From Pseudomonas abietaniphila (GTDB lineage: Bacteria; Pseudomonadota; Gammaproteobacteria; Pseudomonadales; Pseudomonadaceae), in contig NZ_FNCO01000007.1 in the NCBI RefSeq assembly GCF_900100795.1, positions 293,715 through 357,714 of the forward strand: 64,000 nt of DNA, written 5' to 3'. Made by a program: the position numbers and the translations under genes. Under the pieces are notes generated by a model. The model saw only the letters and a program-made list of their open reading frames with translations, did no database searches and was not told the origin of the DNA. Below, one piece after another: positions 33,682 to 43,329 of the stretch (the first letter of the stretch is position 1; each line of letters opens with the position of its first letter).

Positions 33682-34629
33682 TCAAACAACCGGCTGCTCC
33701 AGCTTCACGGTCGGCACCCGATGCCGTCTCGCCGCCCAGACGACGCCACCGATAAGCAGTGTGATGGCGATGACTTCCATCAGGCCGGGCATTCGTTGGT
33801 TGAACACAAAACCGTACACGCAGGCAAACAGCGTTTCGAAGACAATCATCTGGCCGCTGAGGGAGGTTGCCATTCGGCGCGAGCAGGCGTTCCACAGGCC
33901 GTTGGCCAGCCATGAGCCGCACAGGGCGAGGAACAGGCAGACCCAAAAGAAATCCATCCAGCGGCTGTGCTCAATGTTGGCCGGTATCAGGTTCGGAAAC
34001 AGCATCAGGGCGCCCAATCCAAAAGCCACCGCCACCACGCCGGTGACAATGCCCAGCAGCGTCGACCACTCGCTGCTGTTGAACGCGCTGTTTCTGAGAT
34101 AACGCGCATTACGTGTGGCGTACCACGACCAGCTGAGCACGCCGGAGAAACCGCACGCCAGGCCCAGCAGCTGCGAGGACAATGGCACGTTCGACGACGC
34201 TGAAGCTGCGTGTTCCAGGCTGATCGCTACGATTCCCAGGAATATCATCAATAACGGCAACTTGAGCTTTCGGACCGGCAGTGACCCCGCATCACTGCGC
34301 CCCAGAAAGGTGATCGCGACCGGCATCATCCCGTTGATCAGCGCAGCGGCCGTGACCCCGCTGAGCTGAATAGACGCCCCGAGCAACGCGTAATTCAACA
34401 CATTGCCGGTCAAGGAAAGACGCAACAGCATCAGCAGGTCGGCGCGGGTCAACTTCGCAATCAGGCGCGCGGCGAAGGGCAAGGCGACGGCCAGCGAAAA
34501 CAGCCCGTAAATGGCGAATCGAACGCTGCTGATCAGAACAGCGTTGAATTCCGGCAATAACGACGGGCCGACGATGACGCCGCCCCAAATGGCCCCGGCC
34601 AGAAGTGCAAACACAATCCCGCTGTTCAT
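33682..34629 (-). CDS. EamA-family drug/metabolite transporter
   Basis: This is a 315-residue inner-membrane protein with about ten helices in two EamA repeats (first ALLAGAIWGGVIVGPSLLPE, second starting near LGLACGFSGVLSWSWYATRN). Such transporters usually export amino acids or small metabolites. It is divergent from a LysR regulator gene with a 93-bp gap, the classical arrangement for LysR control of an exporter. The substrate is unknown. Confidence 0.88.
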   Translation of the reverse strand: MNSGIVFALLAGAIWGGVIVGPSLLPEFNAVLISSVRFAIYGLFSLAVALPFAARLIAKLTRADLLMLLRLSLTGNVLNYALLGASIQLSGVTAAALINGMMPVAITFLGRSDAGSLPVRKLKLPLLMIFLGIVAISLEHAASASSNVPLSSQLLGLACGFSGVLSWSWYATRNARYLRNSAFNSSEWSTLLGIVTGVVAVAFGLGALMLFPNLIPANIEHSRWMDFFWVCLFLALCGSWLANGLWNACSRRMATSLSGQMIVFETLFACVYGFVFNQRMPGLMEVIAITLLIGGVVWAARRHRVPTVKLEQPVV

Positions 34630-34722
34630 GACATCGACTCGGCCAGGTGAATGAGGTCGATTCTAACGATGGAAAAACCCGACCACATGCGATAAAAAGT
34701 CAGCGACCCATTCCACACAGGC

Positions 34723-35664
34723 ATGTCGAGGGTATTCACCATCAACCGCTACCTGCGCACCTTACCGCCGCTGGAAACCCTGATCACCTTCGAAGCCGTC
34801 GCACGCCACGCCAGCTTTACCGGCGCCGCGTCCGAGCTGTTTCTGACCCAGAGCGCCGTCAGCAAACAGATGCGCACTCTGGAAGACGGCGTCGGCGTGT
34901 CGCTGTTCGAACGCAAACCCCGTGGCGTCGCGCTCACCACGGCAGGCGAAGAACTGCTCGTGACGGTGAACCTCATGCTCACCACGATGTACCAGAGCGT
35001 CACGCGGATTCGTAACGTCCATCAAACCAACGCCGTCTCGGTGCTGGCGACCCATGCACTCGCGCAGTTCTGGCTGTTCCCCAAGCTCATCGAGTTCAAC
35101 AAGGCCTGCCCGGAAATCGCCGTTCACGTTCACGCCATCAATGAAATGGACGAAGCCAGCGTCAATGATTACGACCTGGGTCTGTTGTACGGCTCTGGCG
35201 AATGGGCCTCACTGAACAGCGATTTCCTGCTGCCGGAAATCGTTTACCCCGCCGCTCACCCCTCGCTCGATGTGTCCGGCATCCAGACGCTGGAGCAATT
35301 GGCACAAGCGAACCTGATCCAGATCGACACGTCCGCGTGGCATTGCCTGGATTGGGACCAGTGGTTTCACCGCCTGGGTCATGACTACTCGCCGCCGGAC
35401 CATGCGCCGGTGTTCAACCAACTGACCCTGGCCTTCCGCGCCGTGCAACAAGGCATGGGCATCGGCCTGGCGTGGACGTTCATGGGAGATGAGGCCGTGG
35501 CCCGAGGCGAACTCCAGCGGGTCACGGCTTTTGAGTGCAGAACCGGGTATGGCGAATTTCTGGTGTCGGTGAAGCATCGCGCACGGTCGCCGTCCGCCGA
35601 GTTGTTCAGGGAGTGGCTGCTGGCTTCAGCGCAGGCTGAGCTCGTCAGCCCTGCCAGCGCCTGA
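34723..35664 (+). CDS. LysR-family regulator (GcvA-like)
   Basis: This is a 313-residue regulator. The N-terminal helix-turn-helix reads LETLITFEAVARHASFTGAA, SELFLTQSAVSKQMRTLEDG, followed by LFERKPRGVALTTAGEELL. A periplasmic-binding-like effector domain follows. It probably controls the divergent EamA exporter gene. Its 3' end overlaps the convergent ketoacyl synthase gene tail to tail by 20 bp. Confidence 0.9.
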   Translation: MSRVFTINRYLRTLPPLETLITFEAVARHASFTGAASELFLTQSAVSKQMRTLEDGVGVSLFERKPRGVALTTAGEELLVTVNLMLTTMYQSVTRIRNVHQTNAVSVLATHALAQFWLFPKLIEFNKACPEIAVHVHAINEMDEASVNDYDLGLLYGSGEWASLNSDFLLPEIVYPAAHPSLDVSGIQTLEQLAQANLIQIDTSAWHCLDWDQWFHRLGHDYSPPDHAPVFNQLTLAFRAVQQGMGIGLAWTFMGDEAVARGELQRVTAFECRTGYGEFLVSVKHRARSPSAELFREWLLASAQAELVSPASA

Positions 35665-36919
35665 ACAGCACGCTGGCGTTCACGCCACCGAACCCGAAAC
35701 CGTTGGACAAGGCATATTCGATGGCCCATGGCCGCGCGGCGCCGTGCACGATGTCCAATCCCCCCACCGCTTCATCCGGGTGGGTGTAATTCAGGGTCGC
35801 CGGCACCCTCTGATCCCTCACCGCCAATACCGTGAAGATCGCTTCCAGACCTCCGGCGGCGCCCAGCAAATGACCGGTCGCCGACTTGGTTGAGGTCACC
35901 GCGATCCCCGATTGCTCGCCAAACACTGCCTTGATGGCCGCCAGTTCCCCTCGATCCCCCACCGGGGTCGACGTCGCGTGAGCATTGAGGTGCTGAACCT
36001 GATGGGCGCTGATGCCGGCCTGATCAATCGCTTTCTGCATGGCCCTGCGCGCGCCATTGCCGTCTTCCGGCCCCGCCGTCAGGTGGTAGGCATCGGCGCT
36101 GGTGCCATAGCCGACAAGCTCTGCCAGGATGTTCGCACCCCGGCCCTGCGCGTGCTCCAGCGACTCGATGACCAACAGACCCGCGCCCTCACCCATCACG
36201 AAACCGTCCCTGTCCCGATCAAACGGACGGGACGCCAGCGTCGGTGTGTCGTTGTAACCACCGGACATCGCTCGAGCGGCGGCGAAACCCGCCAGGCTCA
36301 CCCGGTCGATGGCGGCTTCGGCACCCCCGCACACTGCGATGTCTGCTTCACCATCGCGGATAAGACGCGCGGCATCGCCGATAGCCTGCACGCTGGCCGC
36401 ACACGCAGTGACGGGCGCCCCGATTGGCCCACGCAGGCCATGCTGAATGGACACGTGCCCGGCCGCCAGATTGCCCAGAAACGACGGAATGGTGAACGGG
36501 GACAGGCGTTTCGGGCCCTTGGTGTCCGTGGTGCGCACCGCATCGGTAATCGAGCCGAAACCGCCGACACCCGTCGCAATGATCGTGGCGGTGCGCTCCT
36601 TTTCTTCATCGGTTTGCGGATGCCAGGCGGCCTGATTCAACGCCTCCCTGGCAGCGGCCAGTGCAAACATGATGAAGCGGTCCATCTTCTTCTGGTCTTT
36701 GGAGGGCACAGTGGCATTTGGATCGAAACCGGCCTCAGGGTCCTCCTCTATCGTGGGGACCACACCGGCAATTTGCGAACTGATGTCGGCAGCGATCTCG
36801 GCCGGCAGCGCGCGAATACCCGACTGCCCGCTCAACAAGCGCTGCCAGACAATTTGCGCGCCAACGCCCAGTGGCGAAACGACGCCCATGCCTGTGACAA
36901 CGATACGTTTACCTTTCAT
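35645..36919 (-). CDS. beta-ketoacyl-ACP synthase II type (FabF paralogue)
   Basis: This is a 424-residue condensing enzyme that extends acyl-ACP with malonyl-ACP. The catalytic triad is intact: Cys in GAPVTACAASVQAIGDAARL, His in LNAHATSTPVGDRGE and His in STKSATGHLLGAAGG. It starts MKGKRIVVTGMGVVSPLGVG at 36919; the frame runs on to 37009 but AAAGGA precedes the chosen ATG. It lacks other fatty-acid genes around it and follows a truncated LysR gene and an outer-membrane factor gene on the same strand. It is probably not the housekeeping fabF, which usually lies next to acpP. A role in a secondary or membrane-adapting acyl chain is inferred. Confidence 0.88.
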   Translation of the reverse strand: MKGKRIVVTGMGVVSPLGVGAQIVWQRLLSGQSGIRALPAEIAADISSQIAGVVPTIEEDPEAGFDPNATVPSKDQKKMDRFIMFALAAAREALNQAAWHPQTDEEKERTATIIATGVGGFGSITDAVRTTDTKGPKRLSPFTIPSFLGNLAAGHVSIQHGLRGPIGAPVTACAASVQAIGDAARLIRDGEADIAVCGGAEAAIDRVSLAGFAAARAMSGGYNDTPTLASRPFDRDRDGFVMGEGAGLLVIESLEHAQGRGANILAELVGYGTSADAYHLTAGPEDGNGARRAMQKAIDQAGISAHQVQHLNAHATSTPVGDRGELAAIKAVFGEQSGIAVTSTKSATGHLLGAAGGLEAIFTVLAVRDQRVPATLNYTHPDEAVGGLDIVHGAARPWAIEYALSNGFGFGGVNASVLFRRWQG

Positions 36920-36975
36920 GCTCGGATCCTTTCTAGTGCGACATGCAACCGATGGGGCATCTGTGTTTTCAGGCG

Positions 36976-37293
36976 TTAGCGCTGCGGAGCACACGTGGAA
37001 CCGGCGCAACGCAACGCTTCCTGAACACCCTGAAGTGCAGGAAAGATTGCCTCGGCGATCCGTGTCGCCTTGGCGGTCGGGTTCATCCTGCGATACCCGC
37101 GCTTGAACAACGGATCATTGAAATAGAGGCGCAATCTGGCCAGCGCATTGCTGACCGCCGGCTGCCCCAGGCGCAGGCACCTGGCGGCTTTGCTGACGCT
37201 GCACTCCCGGTACAACACCGCGAAGGTCAGGAGCAGATTCAAATCGAGCTCACTCAACAGGCTCTCTCTGAGCAACGCGGCCTCTGCGCCCAT
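36976..37293 (-). CDS. LysR-type protein reduced to the DNA-binding domain
   Basis: This 105-residue protein contains a complete LysR winged helix (LDLNLLLTFAVLYRECSVSK, AARCLRLGQPAVSNALARLR, FNDPLFKRGYRRMNPTAKA, residues about 15-78) and part of the linker helix. It then stops at 36976, before any effector domain. The start ATG directly follows the TAA of the outer-membrane factor gene (TAAATG), and the FabF-like gene starts 57 bp after its stop. No remnant of the C-terminal domain is visible before that gene. It is either a truncated pseudogene or a functional short DNA-binding protein. Confidence 0.72.
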   Translation of the reverse strand: MGAEAALLRESLLSELDLNLLLTFAVLYRECSVSKAARCLRLGQPAVSNALARLRLYFNDPLFKRGYRRMNPTAKATRIAEAIFPALQGVQEALRCAGSTCAPQR

Positions 37294-38772
37294 TTACTGT
37301 CCAGCCTTCGCCACCACGTCGGCGCGTGGTGCGTTCCAGCCTCCGCCGAGCGACTTGAAGCAGTCCACGGCGGCGACGGACGCTGCGGACTGGGCGAGCA
37401 GCGTCTGTTCCTGCGCCAGCTGCAAACGGTCGTCGGCGTCCAGCACCTCGATAAAACTCACACTGCCTTGCTCATACGCAGAAAAGGCTGCCGCTCGCGC
37501 CTCGGCCAACGATCGCACCCCGTCCTCAAGGACTGCCTTCTGCTTCTCGCTCTGCACCAGTTGGGTCATCGCGTCTTCGACGTCGGCGGTGGCTTGCAGC
37601 AGTGTCTGTTGATAGGCGGCCAGCGCCTGCGCATCACGGCCTTTGGCGAATTCGACTTCCGCTTTCACGCGACCGAAGTCGAACAAGCGCCAGCGCAATC
37701 CGAAGACCGCCTGTGCCTGATCGGCATCGCCGGAGAAGAGGTTGCCACTGGCATGGGTGGCAGAGCCCAGCAGCGCGCCGAGCGAAAACTTGGGGTAATA
37801 ATCTGCGACTGCCTGGCCGATTCGCGCATTGGAGGCCGCCAGCGTGCGTTCAGCGGCAATGACATCGGGGCGGCGACGGAGCATGTCGGCTTGCCCCCCA
37901 GCGGTATCGATGCCCGGCGCCACGGGTATCGGTGTCACCACCGACAGCTCTGCGTGAAGCGTCCCTGGCATCACGCCACTGAGGACTTCGAGCGAGTTCA
38001 TCGTGCTTTCAATCGAGCTGCGCAACGGCGGTACCTGCGCCGACACCGTCGCCAGGACGCCCTCGGCCTGTTTCAACTGAAGTCGGGCGACCACGCCGTT
38101 GGCGTATTGCAGTTGCAGCAGCCTGACCAGATCGGCCTGTGTTTTCACCCGGCTTTCGACGACTTCGAGCCGAGCCTGCAACGTACGCAGCTGGATGTAA
38201 CCACTGGCCGCAGACGACGTAACAATCAGCCTGACGGCGGCCTGTTGCGCGACGGCCGTCTGCTGCTCGGCGTTGGCCGCTTCGAGGCCGCGCCGCAACC
38301 CGCCAAAGATGTCGACCTCCCAGCTCGCACCGGCATCGACCTGATAAAGGCTGCTGTTGCGATCGAAGCCGGGAGACGCGCTGGCAAGCTGCCCGATCGG
38401 GTCCTGAAGCGACTGATGATTCCTGCTCGCCTGAGCGCTCAGCTCACCTGACGGCAACAGCGCCGAACGCGCCCCCGTGGTCATGGCACGGGCCTGGTTC
38501 ACCTTGGCAACGGCTTGCGCCAGATCGAGGTTCTGCGCCAGCGCACGGTTAACCAGCGTCTCCAGTTCCTTGTCACCGAACCCCGCCCACCAAGTGGCCA
38601 TGTCGGCAGCGGGCAGGCTGGAGGTCCGCTGCTCCAGCAGTGCCTGGCTGCGGAACGAAGCCTGGGCCGGAAGGCCCGGCGCGTGGTAGTCCGGGCCGAC
38701 CGCGCACCCCGCCAGAAACACAGCGGACAACCAGCCTGCGGTCCATGCGCTTCGAAAAGGAAAAAGGTTCAT
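37294..38772 (-). CDS. NodT-family outer-membrane efflux lipoprotein (OprM-like)
   Basis: This is a 492-residue outer-membrane factor. A lipoprotein signal with lipobox LAGC (VFLAGCAVGPDY) precedes two outer-membrane-efflux repeats. LPAADMATWWAGFGDKELE starts the first repeat, and typical LRRRPDVIAAERTLAASNAR stands in the middle. It forms the channel through which the divergently encoded adaptor and RND pump discharge substrates. The ATG at 38772 (AGGAC upstream) is preferred to the frame start at 38799. Confidence 0.9.
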   Translation of the reverse strand: MNLFPFRSAWTAGWLSAVFLAGCAVGPDYHAPGLPAQASFRSQALLEQRTSSLPAADMATWWAGFGDKELETLVNRALAQNLDLAQAVAKVNQARAMTTGARSALLPSGELSAQASRNHQSLQDPIGQLASASPGFDRNSSLYQVDAGASWEVDIFGGLRRGLEAANAEQQTAVAQQAAVRLIVTSSAASGYIQLRTLQARLEVVESRVKTQADLVRLLQLQYANGVVARLQLKQAEGVLATVSAQVPPLRSSIESTMNSLEVLSGVMPGTLHAELSVVTPIPVAPGIDTAGGQADMLRRRPDVIAAERTLAASNARIGQAVADYYPKFSLGALLGSATHASGNLFSGDADQAQAVFGLRWRLFDFGRVKAEVEFAKGRDAQALAAYQQTLLQATADVEDAMTQLVQSEKQKAVLEDGVRSLAEARAAAFSAYEQGSVSFIEVLDADDRLQLAQEQTLLAQSAASVAAVDCFKSLGGGWNAPRADVVAKAGQ

Positions 38773-38927
38773 GGCAAGTCCTGTGATCTCGAGCGGCAAT
38801 TATTTCCGAGCAGAACTTTTTGTCAACGGTTTATTAAATTCGTCACACTGAAATTTATGGAACCCCAACGTATACCGGCCTAGATCTTAACGATACGAAG
38901 GCTATGACAGCCACCTAAAGTTACGCA

Positions 38928-38943
38928 TTTACAAAACCGTAAA
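38928..38943. promoter_or_regulatory. candidate operator in the divergent RND/outer-membrane factor promoter region
   Basis: TTTAC-AAAACC-GTAAA is an exact 5-bp inverted repeat in the AT-rich 212-bp region between the divergent efflux genes, 42 bp before the adaptor start. The TetR regulator at 43330 is a plausible binder. The match is short and could be chance. Confidence 0.3.
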
Positions 38944-38984
38944 CATAAAAGAACATTGCGTCCTGAATTTTTCTGGAGGTCGCC

Positions 38985-40079
38985 ATGTCGATACGTCCTG
39001 CTGCACTTGTCTCCATCACGGCCGCTACCCTGCTGCTGGCTGCCTGTGGCCATCCTCCGGAAAGCGACCCACGCCTCGTCGACCCGGTCGTCGATACCGC
39101 TGTCGTTCAGCCTGATCACTCAACGACGCAATCATTTACCGGCGTCGTGGCGGCCAGGGTGCAGAGCGATCTGGGTTTTCGCGTCTCCGGCAAGGTGATT
39201 CAGCGCTTGGTCGATGTGGGCCAACGGGTTCACAAGGGGCAGACGCTGATGAAGATCGACCCGGTCGACCTGAATCTGGCCATCACCAACCAGAAAGGCG
39301 CCGTGGCCTCGGCGAAAGCCCGGTTGGTGCAGGCGCAGGCTGACGAATCGAGACTGCGCAGCCTTGTCGCCGCTGGTGCGATTTCGGCCATGGCCTATGA
39401 CCAGGCGATTGCCGCACTGAACAGCGCCAAGGCTCAGCTGGATGCCGCCCAGGCGCAGGCAGACGTCGCCGCCAATGCCAGCCAGTACGCAGAACTGAAG
39501 GCAGACGCGGATGGGTTGGTGGTGAACACGGCGGCCGAACCCGGCCAGGTGGTTGCAGCGGGACAGACCGTGGTGGAGCTGGCCAAGGACGGCCCCCGCG
39601 AGGCGGCGGTCGAATTGCCTGAAACCCTGAGGCCAGCGCTTGAATCCACCGCTCAGGCGCGCTTGTACGGAACCCCGGTGCGCAGTGCTCCCGCCAGGCT
39701 TCGTGAGCTGTCCGAGGCCGCCAATCCGGTGACCCGAACCTTTTCGGCACGCTATGTGCTCAGCGACGAACTCAAGAACGCACCGCTCGGTGCGACGATC
39801 AAGATCACGCTTCAGTCCAGCCTCTCGTCAGACAAACCCTCCCTCGCCATCCCCCTGACAGCGCTGCGCAATGGCGGCGAAAAATACAGCGTCTGGGTGA
39901 TCGATCAGGCGTCGATGACCGTCCAGGAGCACGCGGTCGACGTGTTGGCGCTGGGCCTGGAAACCGCACGCGTGGCCGGCGATCTGAAACCCGGTGATAC
40001 CGTTGTGGCACTCGGCGCTCACCTGCTGCACGCCAACCAGAAAGTTCGCCTGGGCAATGAACTGGCGGTGACGCCATGA
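38985..40079 (+). CDS. RND efflux membrane fusion lipoprotein
   Basis: This is a 364-residue periplasmic adaptor. It has a lipoprotein signal with lipobox LAAC (TLLLAACGHPPES), then FTGVVAARVQSDLGFRVSGK and the lipoyl half, a coiled-coil hairpin (about 100-155), LKADADGLVVNTAAEPGQVV, and the beta-barrel and membrane-proximal domains. GGAGG stands before the ATG. It overlaps the RND pump gene by 4 bp (ATGA). Confidence 0.92.
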   Translation: MSIRPAALVSITAATLLLAACGHPPESDPRLVDPVVDTAVVQPDHSTTQSFTGVVAARVQSDLGFRVSGKVIQRLVDVGQRVHKGQTLMKIDPVDLNLAITNQKGAVASAKARLVQAQADESRLRSLVAAGAISAMAYDQAIAALNSAKAQLDAAQAQADVAANASQYAELKADADGLVVNTAAEPGQVVAAGQTVVELAKDGPREAAVELPETLRPALESTAQARLYGTPVRSAPARLRELSEAANPVTRTFSARYVLSDELKNAPLGATIKITLQSSLSSDKPSLAIPLTALRNGGEKYSVWVIDQASMTVQEHAVDVLALGLETARVAGDLKPGDTVVALGAHLLHANQKVRLGNELAVTP

Positions 40080-43000
40080 GCGGATTCAACCTGTCAGCGC
40101 TGGCGGTGCGCGAACGTGCCGTCACGCTGTTTCTGATCATCGCGATTACGCTGGCCGGGCTCGTGGCCTTCATGAAGCTCGGCCGCGCGGAAGACCCGGC
40201 GTTCACGGTGAAGGTGTTGACCGTCACCGCCGTCTGGCCAGGCGCGACGGCCGAGGAGATGCAGAACCTGGTCGCCGAACCTCTGGAGAAGCGCCTGCAG
40301 GAGCTCAAATGGTACGACCGGGTCGAGACCATCACGCGTCCGGGCCTGGCATTGATGACCTTGACGCTGCTCGACGCCACGCCGCCCAAACAGGTCCCCG
40401 ACGAGTTTTATCAGGCCCGCAAAAAGCTGTTGGACGAAACCCGCAAATTGCCCTCCGGCGTGTTGGGCCCGTACGTCAACGACGAATACTCGGATGTCTC
40501 GTTCGCGCTGTACGCGCTCAAAGCACCCGGTCTGCCCCACCGTTACCTCACCCGCCAGGCGGAGGAAATTCGTCAGGATGTGCTGCAGGTCCCTGGAGTG
40601 AAAAAAATCGACATTCTGGGCGAGCGTCCCGAGCGCATTTTCGTCGAGTTTTCCTATGCGCGCCTGGCGAATCTGGGTGTCAATGCCCAAGACATCTTCG
40701 CCCAGTTGCACAACCAGAACGCAATCACGCCCGCCGGCTCCATCGAGGCCAGAGGCCCGCAGGTGTTCGTCCGCCTGGATGGCGCCCTGGACGATCTCGA
40801 GAAGATTCGCAACACGCCGATTGCCGCTTCGCAAGGCCGCACGCTGAAGCTCAGTGATGTGGCGGACGTGAAGCGGGGTTATGAAGACCCGGCAACCTTC
40901 ATCATCCGTCACGACGGTGAAGAAGCACTGGTGCTCAGCGTCGTCATGAAGGACGGCTGGAACGGACTGGACCTGGGCAAAGCCCTTCAGGCCGAACAAC
41001 AGAAAATCTCATCGAACCTGCCGCAAGGCATCAGCTTCAGCAAAATCACCGACCAGGCGGTGAATATCACCGAGGCGGTCGACGAGTTCATGATCAAGTT
41101 CTTCGTGGCGCTGGCCGTGGTCATGGTCGTCAGCCTGCTGAGCCTGGGCTGGCGCGTGGGGATCGTTGTGGCCGCCGCCGTGCCCCTGACCCTGGCCGCG
41201 GTACTCATTGTGATGCTGGCGACCGGGCGCGTATTTGACCGCATTACACTGGGCGCCTTGATTCTGGGGCTGGGCCTGCTGGTCGATGACGCGATCATTG
41301 CCATTGAAATCATGGTGGTCAAACTCGAGGAAGGCTACACCCGCATCAAGGCGGCGTCCTATGCCTGGAGCCACACGGCGGCGCCGATGCTGGCGGGCAC
41401 GTTGGTGACTGTCATCGGACTGATGCCGGTGGGGTTCGCCCAGTCGACGGCAGGCGAATACGCCGGGAATATCTTCTGGATCGTCGGCTTTGCGCTGATC
41501 ATTTCCTGGATGGTCGCGGTGTTCTTCACGCCGTATCTGGGCGTCAAGCTGTTGCCTGAAATCAAACAGGTCGAGGGCGGTCATGACAGGATCTATTCCA
41601 CGCCCAACTTCCAGCGTCTGCGGCGGTTGATCAGCGCCGCAATACGATACAAGTACTGGGTCGCCGGCGGCGTGTTTGCCTTGTTCGCGCTGGCGATCGT
41701 GGGGATGGGCTCGGTCAAGCAGCAGTTTTTCCCAAGCTCCGACCGTCCCGAGCTGCTGGTGGAAGTGCAGTTGCCCGAAGGCAGTTCGATCAACGCCACC
41801 AGCGAGGCCACGAAAAAAGTCGAGGCGTGGATCAGAACCCAGCCGGAAGCGAAGATCGTGACCAGCTACATCGGCCAAGGGGCGCCGCGCTTTTTCCTGT
41901 CTTATAACCCGGAGCTGCCCGACCCGTCGTTTGCAAAAATCATCGTACTGACCGAGAACGAAGGCACACGAGATGCCCTGAAGCTGCGCCTGCGTGCCCA
42001 AGTGGAGAAGCAACTCGCGCCGCAAGCACGGGTGCGTGTCTCGCAACTGGTTTTCGGACCGTACACCCGCTTTCCTGTCGAGTTTCGCGTGATGGGGCCG
42101 GACGCCGACAAAGTGCGCGGCATCGCGCAGCAAGTTGCCGAGGTGATGCGCAAGAACCCTGGCATGCGTCAGGTGAACACCGACTGGAGCGAAAAACAGC
42201 CCACACTGCATTTCGTCCTGGATCAGGATCGCCTGCAGGTGATGGGACTCACCTCCTCCCAGGCTTCGGAGCAATTGCAGTTCCTGTTGACCGGTATTTC
42301 CGTGACCCAGGTGCGCGAAGACATCCGCACGGTCGATGTCATGGCCCGCACTCAGGATGAAGACAGGCTCGACCCGGCCCGCATCGAAAACATGACGTTG
42401 ACCAGCAAGACCGGTCAGTTGATTCCGATCCGGCAGATCGGCCACGTCGAGATTCGTTCGGAGGACCCGATTCTCAAACGCCGCAATCGCATACCGACGA
42501 TCACCGTGCGCGGTGACATCGACGAGCAGATGCAGCCGCCTCAGGTCTCGATGGAGGTGTATGCGCAGCTACAGCCGATCATCAGCAACCTCCCGTTGGG
42601 GTATCAGATCCAGATCGGCGGCAACATCGAGGAGTCGCTGAAGGCAAACAATGCACTGGCGCCGATCTTCCCCGTGATGCTGTTGTTCACCCTGATCGTG
42701 ATCATTGCCCAGGTGCGCAGCTTCGCCGCCATGGCGATGGTCGTCCTGACCGCCCCGCTGGGACTGGTCGGCACCGTGCCGATTCTGCTGATCTTCCATC
42801 AGGCGTTCGGGTTCAACGCCATCCTGGGCTTGATCGGTCTGTCAGGGATCTTGATGCGCAACACGCTTATCCTGATCGGGCAGATTCACACCAACGAGGC
42901 CGACGGGCTCGACCCCTATCACGCAGCGGTCGAGGCGACGGTGCAGCGCGCACGACCGGTGATCCTGACGGCCGTGGCCGCCGTGCTGGCGTTCATCCCC

Positions 43001-43186
43001 CTGACGTTCTCGGTGTTCTGGGGATCGATGGCGTTTACGCTGATCGGCGGCACGGCGGTGGGGACCGTCCTCACGCTGTTGTTCCTGCCAGCCCTTTACG
43101 CGATCTGGTTCAAGATCAAACCACCCGCTAACGGAACGAAGCAAGCGACTGCTACGCGCGCCGCGGCCCCTGCCGACGCGGGTTGA
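40076..43186 (+). CDS. RND-family efflux pump, inner-membrane subunit
   Basis: This is a 1036-residue proton-driven trimeric pump of the AcrB/HAE1 superfamily. It has 12 helices with two large periplasmic loops. The proton-relay Asp pair of helix 4 is in ILGLGLLVDDAIIAIEIMVV. Other family segments are LLDATPPKQVPDEFYQARKK in the porter domain and ILGLIGLSGILMRNTLILIG in helix 11. It works with the adaptor upstream and the divergently encoded outer-membrane lipoprotein. The TetR gene just downstream is the likely local regulator. Substrate range is unknown. Confidence 0.94.
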   Translation: MSGFNLSALAVRERAVTLFLIIAITLAGLVAFMKLGRAEDPAFTVKVLTVTAVWPGATAEEMQNLVAEPLEKRLQELKWYDRVETITRPGLALMTLTLLDATPPKQVPDEFYQARKKLLDETRKLPSGVLGPYVNDEYSDVSFALYALKAPGLPHRYLTRQAEEIRQDVLQVPGVKKIDILGERPERIFVEFSYARLANLGVNAQDIFAQLHNQNAITPAGSIEARGPQVFVRLDGALDDLEKIRNTPIAASQGRTLKLSDVADVKRGYEDPATFIIRHDGEEALVLSVVMKDGWNGLDLGKALQAEQQKISSNLPQGISFSKITDQAVNITEAVDEFMIKFFVALAVVMVVSLLSLGWRVGIVVAAAVPLTLAAVLIVMLATGRVFDRITLGALILGLGLLVDDAIIAIEIMVVKLEEGYTRIKAASYAWSHTAAPMLAGTLVTVIGLMPVGFAQSTAGEYAGNIFWIVGFALIISWMVAVFFTPYLGVKLLPEIKQVEGGHDRIYSTPNFQRLRRLISAAIRYKYWVAGGVFALFALAIVGMGSVKQQFFPSSDRPELLVEVQLPEGSSINATSEATKKVEAWIRTQPEAKIVTSYIGQGAPRFFLSYNPELPDPSFAKIIVLTENEGTRDALKLRLRAQVEKQLAPQARVRVSQLVFGPYTRFPVEFRVMGPDADKVRGIAQQVAEVMRKNPGMRQVNTDWSEKQPTLHFVLDQDRLQVMGLTSSQASEQLQFLLTGISVTQVREDIRTVDVMARTQDEDRLDPARIENMTLTSKTGQLIPIRQIGHVEIRSEDPILKRRNRIPTITVRGDIDEQMQPPQVSMEVYAQLQPIISNLPLGYQIQIGGNIEESLKANNALAPIFPVMLLFTLIVIIAQVRSFAAMAMVVLTAPLGLVGTVPILLIFHQAFGFNAILGLIGLSGILMRNTLILIGQIHTNEADGLDPYHAAVEATVQRARPVILTAVAAVLAFIPLTFSVFWGSMAFTLIGGTAVGTVLTLLFLPALYAIWFKIKPPANGTKQATATRAAAPADAG

Positions 43187-43329
43187 GCCCACACCTCCGG
43201 TGGCGTGGTCGCCAGGCGACTGCGCCACTGGGGCTGTTGGCGTACAGCCCTGTCGTGACCGGGCACAGATGCGGCTAACCCGTTGATGTACAATCGCCCC
43301 CTTGCGCAACCTACCCAGTTATCAGGCCT

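Noticed and set aside
36943..38451. 502-codon open frame on the plus strand
   Set aside because: Antisense to the outer-membrane factor and LysR-fragment genes, which have clear motifs on the other strand.
41009..42445. 478-codon open frame on the minus strand
   Set aside because: Antisense to the RND pump gene; composition typical of a shadow frame.
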